Assembly: GCA_903825445.1 (NCBI GenBank)
Contig: CAIKAS010000045.1
Location: 1-44,845 of the forward strand
Source of the DNA: an uncultured Acidobacteriia bacterium
GTDB lineage: Bacteria > Acidobacteriota > Terriglobia > Bryobacterales > Bryobacteraceae
Direction of reading: 5' to 3'
DNA: 44,845 bases
This document shows positions 39,254-44,845 of this stretch, piece by piece (position 1 is the first letter of the stretch; each line of letters opens with the position of its first letter). The position numbers and the translations under genes are program-made. The notes beneath the pieces are model-generated. The model was not told the DNA's origin. It saw only the letters and a list, made by a program, of their open reading frames with translations, and ran no database searches.

Positions 39254-40501
39254 TCAGCGCGGCGTGATCAGGCCGCCGAGTTTATCCGCCTCGCCGGCCG
39301 CAGTGCGAGGAAAACGCACCGAGTAGGCCTCGAGGTACTTCAGCCCCGAACCAGTATTGTAAGCAACAATCTTGTCGTCGGCTTTCAGAAAACCACTGCG
39401 AATTAATCGCTCAACCGCAGCGACACAAGCCGCCCCTTCGGGCGCGGCGAAGATGCCTTCTTCAGACGCCAGTTGGATCCCGGCGTCCATCAGTTCGCGA
39501 TCCGGAATCGCGATCGCCGTACCACCGCTCTCGCGCACAGCCTGAAGCGTGAGCCTGTCGCCCAGCGGCTTCGGCACGCGCAATCCGGCCGCGACGGTAG
39601 ATGCCCCATCCCAGAAACGGCTGTATTCCGTGCCTTCTTCAAACGCGCGCACGATGGGCTGGCAACCTTCCGATTGCACCGCAATCATCTTCGGTCGCTT
39701 TGATCCAATCCATCCCAGCGCTTCCATTTCGGCGAAGGCCTTCCACATCCCGATCATGCCAACACCGCCGCCCGCAGGGTAGAGGATCGCATCGGGCAGG
39801 GTCCAGGCCAGTTGTTCGGCGACTTCGTAGCCCATCGTCTTCTTGCCTTCAATGCGGTATGGCTCTTTGAGCGTGCTGATATCGAACCACGCTCCCGGCT
39901 GCCCGGCTGTAGCCTTACATCGCTCCCCAACGATTCGGCCGCAATCGCTGATCAGGCCATCGACAAGAGTGACGTGGGCACCGTAAGCCTTGCACTCGAT
40001 GAAGTTGGCCTGCGGGACGTCGGCCGGCATGTAGATGTGGGCTTCGAGACCAGCCGCCGCCGCGTAAGCCGAAAGCGCGCTGGCGGCATTACCGGCCGAG
40101 GGAATCGCCAGGACCTTCACACCAAGTTCCACACACATGGAGATAGCGCAGGAAAGTCCCCGCGCTTTGAAAGAGCCGGTCGGATTGAGACCTTCGTCTT
40201 TAATTAGGAAGTCATTGGCTCCAATGCGCGCTCCGGTGCGGCGGGCGTGGAGCAGCGGCGTCATGCCCTCGCCGAGTGAGATAATGCACTTTTGGTTGCG
40301 AACCGGCAGCGCGGGGGCGTAGCGCCACATGGAATTAGCGGAAGCGACCAGCGAATCCCGGTTCCATTCGGTCCGAAGCCGGGCGAGGTCATAGCGGACC
40401 AGCAAGGGGCCGCCGCAATCGCAGAGATTCCAGATCCGGCCAGCCTCGAAGTTTTTGCTGCACACACTGCACTCAAGATGCGTCATATTTGATTGAGCCA
40501 T
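39254..40501 (-). CDS. thrC: threonine synthase
   Basis: 415 residues from ATG 40501 (ATG 40486 also possible); the upstream extension to 40621 overlaps the transglycosylase gene and is rejected. PLP enzyme converting O-phosphohomoserine to threonine. It starts with a zinc-ribbon-like segment (CSVCSKNF ... [12 protein letters not shown]), a feature of the archaeal/short class of ThrC. The PLP lysine is in [10 protein letters not shown], with [19 protein letters not shown] and the phosphate-binding-type [15 protein letters not shown] following. This completes the homoserine-to-threonine branch together with thrB at 13434. Divergent from the lytic transglycosylase with 12 bases between the starts. 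Confidence 0.93.
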   Translation of the reverse strand: MAQSNMTHLECSVCSKNFEAGRIWNLCDCGGPLLVRYDLARLRTEWNRDSLVASANSMWRYAPALPVRNQKCIISLGEGMTPLLHARRTGARIGANDFLIKDEGLNPTGSFKARGLSCAISMCVELGVKVLAIPSAGNAASALSAYAAAAGLEAHIYMPADVPQANFIECKAYGAHVTLVDGLISDCGRIVGERCKATAGQPGAWFDISTLKEPYRIEGKKTMGYEVAEQLAWTLPDAILYPAGGGVGMIGMWKAFAEMEALGWIGSKRPKMIAVQSEGCQPIVRAFEEGTEYSRFWDGASTVAAGLRVPKPLGDRLTLQAVRESGGTAIAIPDRELMDAGIQLASEEGIFAAPEGAACVAAVERLIRSGFLKADDKIVAYNTGSGLKYLEAYSVRFPRTAAGEADKLGGLITPR

Positions 40502-40513
40502 GTTTATCGGAAT

Positions 40514-41194
40514 ATGAGAAGGATCCTCTATATTATCGGGCTGTGTTCGCTGACTCTGCCGGTTTGGGCAGGCGAGAACATTTTGCTGAAGACGGGCTTT
40601 CGCCTGTCCGCCGATCGGCATGAAGTCATCGGCGCGACCATTCGAATCTATTCCGGGGATGGTGTCACGGAGATTCCCGCCAATCTGGTAGCGGGTGTGG
40701 AAGAAGTGGCCACGCCGACTCCCGAGCCAGTAGTCCCAGTAGTTGAGTCTCCGACGCCTGAAGCCGTTCCTGCGCCGGTTGCTGAGCAGGCGGATCAGGC
40801 ACCAGCCGAGAAAACTCCCGTGATGCTGGCCCTAACGGCGGCTCACAAGTATGCGTTGCCAGACGCCTTCGTTGCCAGCGTGATGCGGGCCGAATCGGGC
40901 TTCAATCCGATGGCCGTCTCACCGAAAGGCGCTATCGGACTCATGCAGTTGATGCCGGGGACGGCGCGAGATCTGGGCATCGATCCCACGCGTCCAGGCG
41001 AAAACGTAGATGCCGGAGCAAGATACCTTCGTGATCTGCTCGCACGGTATGAGGACAGGCCCGACCAGGTGGTGCTGGCGCTGGCCGCCTACAACGCAGG
41101 TCCGGCCGCCGTGGATAAGTATCACGGGGTCCCCCCGTATCGGGAAACCCGGGAGTATATTCTGCGCGTCCTGAAGAACTGGAATCCCCACTAG
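40514..41194 (+). CDS. lytic transglycosylase (SLT domain)
   Basis: 226 residues from ATG 40514. Signal peptide [19 protein letters not shown], then a short domain ([19 protein letters not shown]) and a Pro/Glu/Val-rich linker (about 66-105). The SLT catalytic domain follows: [20 protein letters not shown] with the catalytic Glu127, then [32 protein letters not shown] and [28 protein letters not shown] (in parts). It cleaves the MurNAc-GlcNAc bond in peptidoglycan, giving 1,6-anhydro ends. Location: periplasm. Divergent from thrC. Confidence 0.92.
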   Translation: MRRILYIIGLCSLTLPVWAGENILLKTGFRLSADRHEVIGATIRIYSGDGVTEIPANLVAGVEEVATPTPEPVVPVVESPTPEAVPAPVAEQADQAPAEKTPVMLALTAAHKYALPDAFVASVMRAESGFNPMAVSPKGAIGLMQLMPGTARDLGIDPTRPGENVDAGARYLRDLLARYEDRPDQVVLALAAYNAGPAAVDKYHGVPPYRETREYILRVLKNWNPH

Positions 41195-41516
41195 CCACCT
41201 GACGGCTCAACGGCTTACAAAGAACACCCCAAGATCGCAGGGAAGCGATCCGGTCGGGCGTCCAGCTACAAATTTTGAAACTTTTGTTCCCGTCCAACAT
41301 CCAAACACGGGAATGGTTCTTGAAACCGCCAGTTCGCGATTTTGCTTTACCCCTGGGGTCCATGGGTGCGGCGCGGGTGCAACTGGCTGGTTACGCACGG
41401 CGGGAACCGGCGATATGGTTCCTTCGTATTCCATGACGGGCGGGACAGCGGGAACCCGACCCGAATCGGAAACAATCGCCGCCTCGCGTTCGTGGGAGAA
41501 TGGAGCATTGCGCGAC
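41195..41516. other. 322-base leader upstream of the ECF sigma gene
   Basis: Open in the sigma frame back to 41313, but the composition is non-coding and ATG 41517 starts the conserved part. It holds an inverted repeat TTCCCGT (41287-41293) / ACGGGAA (41307-41313) and a GGAACC at 41402-41407 that could be an ECF-type -35, but no matching -10 was found. No RNA gene recognised. Confidence 0.4.
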
Positions 41517-42155
41517 ATGGCAACAGAAGCAATACCAGTAGCGCCAACGGAGGCACCCAGCGATGAGCTGGATCTGGTGGCGCGCGCCAGGGCAGGGGAT
41601 GGGGCCGCGTTTTCGGTTTTGATCAATCGGTATGAAGGCAAGATTTTCCGTCTTGCCATGAACATCACACAGAACCGCGAAGACGCCGAGGATGTGCTGC
41701 AGGAAGCCTTTTTCAAGGCTTATGAGCATCTCGATCAGTTCCAGGGAAATTCCAAGTTCTATACGTGGATCGTGCGCATCGCCGTCAACCAGGCGCTGAT
41801 GAAACTGCGCAAGCGCAAGAGCGACCGCACAGTTTCGCTCGACGAGCAAATCGACACCGGCGAAGACATGGTCATCCGCGAAGTTGCCGCCTGGGATCCG
41901 GATCCGGAAGAGCGGTATTCGCGCGATGAGATCAACAAGATCCTCACCGAAGCGATCGACGGACTGCTGCCGATCTATCGGACGGTCTTCACGTTGCGCG
42001 ACGTGGACGGGCTTTCGACCGAGGAGACTGCGGAAGTGCTGGAGCTTACGGTGCCAGCGGTGAAAAGCCGCTTGCTGCGCGCGAGGCTGCAACTGCGCGA
42101 CAAGCTCACGCGTTTTTTCAAACGCAAAGGAGACGACGCCTTTGCTTACATGTAA
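41517..42155 (+). CDS. ECF-family RNA polymerase sigma factor
   Basis: 212 residues from ATG 41517. Region 2 (about 30-100): FSVLINRYEGKIFRLAMNITQNREDAEDVLQEAFFKAY and FYTWIVRIAVNQALMKLRKRK (parts), with the core-binding and -10-recognising surface. An acidic linker (about 110-145) is followed by region 4 (about 150-205): LLPIYRTVFTLRDVDGLSTEETAEVL, VPAVKSRLLRARLQLRDKL (parts), the -35-binding helix-turn-helix. There is no C-terminal extension. Its 3' end overlaps the anti-sigma gene by 14 bases. Such pairs respond to envelope or oxidative stress, but the signal here is not known. Confidence 0.92.
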   Translation: MATEAIPVAPTEAPSDELDLVARARAGDGAAFSVLINRYEGKIFRLAMNITQNREDAEDVLQEAFFKAYEHLDQFQGNSKFYTWIVRIAVNQALMKLRKRKSDRTVSLDEQIDTGEDMVIREVAAWDPDPEERYSRDEINKILTEAIDGLLPIYRTVFTLRDVDGLSTEETAEVLELTVPAVKSRLLRARLQLRDKLTRFFKRKGDDAFAYM

Positions 42156-42390
42156 GGAGTTCCTCAACGAGCTCACCGACTATCTGGACGAGACGATAGG
42201 CGCTGAGATTCGGGCGAAACTTGAGCGGCACATCACGGAATGCCCGAATTGCTGGGTGATGTGCGATACCACCAAGAAGACCATCAAGGTGTTCAAGGGC
42301 ATGGAAAGCTGCACTATTCCCGAGGACGTTCACACGCGATTGATGGCGGCGGTGGAACGCAAGATCGCCGCGGATAAGAAGAGTACTTAG
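42142..42390 (+). CDS. zinc-containing anti-sigma factor (zf-HC2), TTG start
   Basis: 82 residues. The start is TTG 42142, supported by AAAGGAG (42126-42132) nine bases before it, inside the sigma gene. The anti-sigma zinc domain has C4, H30, C34 and C37 (HITECPNC), the HxxxCxxC pattern of ZAS proteins that hold an ECF sigma inactive. There is no membrane helix, so it is a soluble anti-sigma, which is consistent with redox or metal control through the zinc site. Overlap with the sigma gene implies coupled, balanced synthesis. Confidence 0.9.
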   Translation: MLTCKEFLNELTDYLDETIGAEIRAKLERHITECPNCWVMCDTTKKTIKVFKGMESCTIPEDVHTRLMAAVERKIAADKKST

Positions 42391-42418
42391 CGGATTCAGT
42401 CTCCGGTAACGCCACCTA

Positions 42419-43513
42419 CTAGTTGCCGGATGGCCGCTCCACGTGGTCGATGACGAGGGATTGGGTGAGCCTCTTGGCAGGCGTTACCTTCAACCCAAGT
42501 TTCCCCAAGACCTGCAGCGCTGCTGTAAACATCCCTGCACTGTCATCCGCGGACCTTACTGGTCCCGGAGCACTTTGCCCGGAGACACCGTCCTCCCTTG
42601 GCTCCCTTGGTGGAATATCGAAATGAAAATCGAACATTCCCGCAAGCCCCGTTTTGTCGACGACATCCCGATCGGCCCAGCCAGATAGCAGCCTGCAAAG
42701 GTTTGCGATGGTTGTACCGTTGAAGTCGAGTCCACTCGCGGACGCGGAGGGTTCGCCGCAACCTACGGGGGACCCGGAAGGCATCGGGTGCTCCCGCGAC
42801 GGTAGGGACGTCGGCTCCCAGCGGTCGGCGGGAATACAACTGCCTTCCTTCGCTGGCCGAAGCTTAGTGCCGCCCCGGACGAGAGTCATCTCATAAACCG
42901 GAATCTCTTTGCTCTCGCGATGGATCTTCAGTTTAAACCTCTCTTCGAGAAGGGCCTGCATCATGGGTCCACGCATCATTGCCATGCTCTCTGGTCCTTC
43001 GGCCTTCGCGTCGATCGTGTACCGATCGGACATCAGCCAGGTCGGGCTTCCCTGGATCGGCTGACGGAACTGCCTGTCGGAGACCGGGGGAAGGCCGCCT
43101 CCGCATCCCGTACAAACGACCTGTCCCGGTTCGTTTAAGCCGGCATCGCCCAGTGCGGCGACACGCCATAGTTTACCGTCCGGGTACGCAAGATATGCGT
43201 CCCGGATAAGATTAAACGCGGTCTGACATTCTTCTTCCAACCGTCCGGGATCCCATCGGATTCTGCCGCCCCCTCCGCCTTTGCCACCCGTACCCGTGTC
43301 GTTCTCGACCTTGCACGGTTTGACCGAGGCCACTTCGAACCTTGGCATAGCAACGTGCGCGGATCGTGAGGTGGCCTGAGGTGACTGCGGCTGATCAGCA
43401 AGTGCATTGGTGATGCCGACGATGCCGGGTATGGATGCCAGAACTCCAGCTCCGGCCATTGCTACGAAAACTTTTCCTGCGATAGTTAATCTGAACGCAA
43501 TTTGTTTAGACAT
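42419..43513 (-). CDS. TIGR03435-like exported protein (Solibacter family)
   Basis: 364 residues from ATG 43513, with GAGGAAATC directly upstream; the open extension to 43849 is rejected. An N-terminal hydrophobic signal (VFVAMAGAGVLASIPGIVGI) precedes the family body: FEVASVKPCK near the start, SPTWLMSDRYTIDAKAEG, MMQALLEERFKLKIHRESKE, IPVYEMTLVRGGTKL, the C-terminal DVVDKTGLAGMFDFHFD and LVIDHVERPSGN. The pattern is that of the TIGR03435 family named for Solibacter. Function unknown; relatives are sometimes joined to BlaR/M56-type sensors. A small membrane gene precedes it on the same strand. Confidence 0.85.
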   Translation of the reverse strand: MSKQIAFRLTIAGKVFVAMAGAGVLASIPGIVGITNALADQPQSPQATSRSAHVAMPRFEVASVKPCKVENDTGTGGKGGGGGRIRWDPGRLEEECQTAFNLIRDAYLAYPDGKLWRVAALGDAGLNEPGQVVCTGCGGGLPPVSDRQFRQPIQGSPTWLMSDRYTIDAKAEGPESMAMMRGPMMQALLEERFKLKIHRESKEIPVYEMTLVRGGTKLRPAKEGSCIPADRWEPTSLPSREHPMPSGSPVGCGEPSASASGLDFNGTTIANLCRLLSGWADRDVVDKTGLAGMFDFHFDIPPREPREDGVSGQSAPGPVRSADDSAGMFTAALQVLGKLGLKVTPAKRLTQSLVIDHVERPSGN

Positions 43514-43656
43514 GATTTCCTCGATCTTTCTTTCTTGAAGATTCGTCCCTGTTAGCTGTCTCATCGCACGGAGCGCACCCAGTGCATGCTCCGGTTTCAA
43601 CGTGACTAGAATTAGCGAGAACCGAACATCGGGCAGGCGCCGTCTGTCCGCGGTAC

Positions 43657-43890
43657 CTACGCGATAGGAGGAGCTCTGGAGGAGTCGAGAGAGAGGAAGG
43701 AGATGGGCTGGCCCTGCGCCTTTGGTTTCCGGGGCAGCTTTGCCATCAACACGGGAAGTGTTGCAAACAAAATCAGCGTCGGAACAAGTTCCAGCCAAAC
43801 GTGTGAGCCGACAGGATTCAGGACCAGAACTGATAGCAATACGACGCACAAGACAACAGTCAGCGGGCGTTTTGCGAATGCTCTTTTCAC
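43657..43890 (-). CDS. small membrane protein (77 aa), two predicted helices
   Basis: GTG start at 43890. A basic N-terminus (KRAFAKRP), then two hydrophobic stretches (LTVVLCVVLLSVLVLNPVG and LELVPTLILFATLPVLMAKL), then a basic Pro-rich tail. The two-helix hairpin topology with both ends cytoplasmic fits the charges. It lies 143 bases upstream of the TIGR03435-like gene on the same strand. Unrecognised; could be an anchor or partner for that protein. Confidence 0.6.
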   Translation of the reverse strand: MKRAFAKRPLTVVLCVVLLSVLVLNPVGSHVWLELVPTLILFATLPVLMAKLPRKPKAQGQPISFLSLDSSRAPPIA

Positions 43891-44105
43891 TTCTTGATCA
43901 GGCTACCATAAGCCCCAACCCTTCGCATTCAGCTCTTCAGTCACGGTTCAGCGAGGAAAACCTGTTACGTCGCTCACCCCAATGAAAACAAACGTGCGCA
44001 TTGTTCTCTTCTCAGGCGCTTACTCTCATCTACCCAAAGTTTTGATCGCCGCGCGTGCTACCTTCCAGTTGGAACGCTGGCCTGAGTGAGTTTCGCGCTG
44101 AAAAT

Positions 44106-44136
44106 GAGGCCGTCCCCGACAAGGGGCTCCGGCCTC
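44106..44136. terminator. strong two-part hairpin
   Basis: GAGGCCG (44106-44112) pairs with CGGCCTC (44130-44136); an inner CCCC (44114-44117) pairs with GGGG (44123-44126) around loop GACAA. No T-run follows, so this is either a weak terminator or a structured element. Confidence 0.4.
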
Positions 44137-44385
44137 TCGGTCTTTGAGAACAGAATATTGCCCGACCGAGCCGCACACTACCAATGTCTCTGCGCCGTCC
44201 GTTCCGGCGTGCCCGCTGCGCGATATGCCTCACACTGATGCTCGGGCCACAAATCTCACCACGACTCGAAAAACCTATCTATAAGTAACTAAACATCGAG
44301 CCCCCGAGAAACGACCCAAATTGGCTTCATTTTTTCGTTTCACCCTTTGGCGACTGTCGCTTCGGAACCAGCCCCGCAATTCCTC

Positions 44386-44415
44386 TTGACAATACTGAAC
44401 GGTACAGTTTAGTAT
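44386..44415 (+). promoter_or_regulatory. promoter of the ABC ATPase gene
   Basis: Consensus -35 TTGACA (44386-44391), 18-base spacer, -10 TAGTAT (44410-44415). The expected start is at about 44422-44423, the A of the ATG itself, and no Shine-Dalgarno is present, so the message should be leaderless. Confidence 0.7.
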
Positions 44416-44416
44416 T
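44391..44416. promoter_or_regulatory. 26-bp near-perfect operator palindrome
   Basis: Outer arms AATACT (44391-44396) and AGTATT (44411-44416), inner AAC/GTT and central GTAC. Eleven of thirteen base pairs match (mismatches only at the pairs 7/20 and 11/16). It fills the -35 to -10 spacer, the usual place for a TetR-family repressor site. No regulator gene is visible within the window. Confidence 0.7.
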
Positions 44417-44422
44417 TAATTC

Positions 44423-44845
44423 ATGATCCGGGTCGAACATCTCACAAAGACTTTTGGCGAGGTCCAGGCTGTCCGCGACATTTCGTTCGAGGTGGGGATG
44501 GGCGAGATCTTCGCCTTCCTCGGGCCGAATGGCGCGGGAAAAACTACTACCATCAAAATGCTGACCACGCTGTTGCGTCCCACCAGCGGGAAGATCGAGA
44601 TCGACGGTCTCGATCCCGCGCAACAGCAGAATGAAGTGCGCAAGCGCTTCGGGATCGTATTTCAGGATCCGAGTCTCGACGACGAACTAACTCCGCTCGA
44701 GAATCTGGATCTGCACGGCGCGCTTTATCATGTCTCACGCAAAGTGCGTGTGGAACGCAGCGAGAGTCTGCTGAAGCTTTTCGAACTGTGGGACCGGCGC
44801 AACGATCCGGTGAAGCAGTTTTCGGGCGGCATGCGGCGCCGGCTG
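44423..44845 (+). CDS. ABC transporter ATP-binding protein, DrrA/CcmA-like (3' end outside window)
   Basis: 141 codons visible. MIRVEHLTKTFGEVQAVRDI opens the nucleotide-binding domain; Walker A is GPNGAGKTT (34-42), the Q-loop FQDPSLDDELTPLENL, and the signature QFSGGMRRR lies at the window end; Walker B is beyond the edge. The layout is that of the daunorubicin-resistance (DrrA) exporter class, which pairs with a separate permease and moves drugs, lipids or polysaccharides outward. The ATG lies seven bases past a good -10 with no Shine-Dalgarno. A palindromic operator spans the promoter, implying induction by relief of a repressor, often ligand-sensing. Confidence 0.93.
   Translation, partial: MIRVEHLTKTFGEVQAVRDISFEVGMGEIFAFLGPNGAGKTTTIKMLTTLLRPTSGKIEIDGLDPAQQQNEVRKRFGIVFQDPSLDDELTPLENLDLHGALYHVSRKVRVERSESLLKLFELWDRRNDPVKQFSGGMRRRL

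Larger units (their letters stand above)
43891..44422. other. 532-base intergenic region before the ABC transporter
   Basis: No convincing gene. A 35-codon frame (43982-44089) has no ribosome site. A strong hairpin (44106-44136) and, at its right end, the promoter and operator of the ABC gene (44386-44416) are the only clear elements. Confidence 0.6.

Noticed and set aside
39107..39406. 99-codon plus frame in the gap before thrC
   Set aside because: Starts in a dispersed repeat and runs antisense into thrC; no coding support.
43982..44089. 35-codon frame before the ABC transporter
   Set aside because: No Shine-Dalgarno, no promoter and no composition typical of a folded or membrane peptide.

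Overview
This window is chromosomal DNA that looks like an acidobacterium of the Solibacter/Bryobacter type. The support comes from protein families first defined in Solibacter: a C-terminal domain of the TIGR03437 type on a 2365-residue secreted protein, and a TIGR03435-like protein near the right end. A giant Oar-like TonB-dependent receptor, carboxypeptidase-regulatory-like repeat proteins, a PEP-CTERM protein, frequent GTG/TTG starts and a GC-rich base composition fit the same picture. The assignment is inference from gene content; no rRNA is present.

Layout. 1-2516: 3' part of a GlcD-type FAD oxidase, two tiny membrane peptides and an HNH endonuclease. 2552-6407 (minus strand): a secreted hypothetical, cysE, an orphan nuoI, a truncated-looking antitoxin-like gene, and a tight three-gene operon (Cys-rich protein, CbiX-like chelatase, ferredoxin-reductase-like flavoprotein). 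6443-8961: a 49-residue protein coupled to a class II photolyase, then an SDR epimerase. 9047-13042: translation cluster rplM-rpsI-rpsB-tsf-pyrH-frr, with a strong terminator after tsf. 13061-15055: PilZ-like protein, thrB, GNAT acetyltransferase. 15113-19287: two tandem paralogous exported repeat proteins and an exported TlpA/DsbD-alpha-like redox pair. 19295-23580: TonB-dependent receptor divergent from a DtxR/MntR-family regulator, with two DtxR-like boxes between them. 23944-28437: small ORF, tRNA-Arg, CYTH protein, radical SAM plus cupin, small HTH-like protein, second GlcD-like FAD oxidase. 28461-35558: giant secreted beta-helix/Ig protein. 35789-44845: PEP-CTERM protein, fatty-acid-hydroxylase-like membrane enzyme, rsmG, metallo-hydrolase, thrC, lytic transglycosylase, ECF sigma with zinc anti-sigma, TIGR03435-like protein, small membrane protein, and the 5' part of an ABC ATPase.

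Main points of interest. (1) Two perfect TTAGG-N4-CCTAA type boxes, 20 bp centre to centre, lie between the metalloregulator gene and the receptor gene. The second box abuts a good minus-strand promoter, so the receptor is probably a metal-repressed importer. (2) The ABC ATPase gene has a 26-bp near-palindrome filling the space between its -35 and -10, and its ATG sits at the expected transcription start, so the mRNA should be leaderless. Two other genes have a -10 about 6-8 bases before the start codon. (3) Several interspersed short repeats occur, mostly just past stop codons. One copy supplies the N-terminal codons of a coding gene, and another seems to cut off the antitoxin-like gene. (4) Small coupled ORFs (27, 49 and 67 residues) are easy to miss in automatic annotation. 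No complete mobile element, prophage or CRISPR array was seen.
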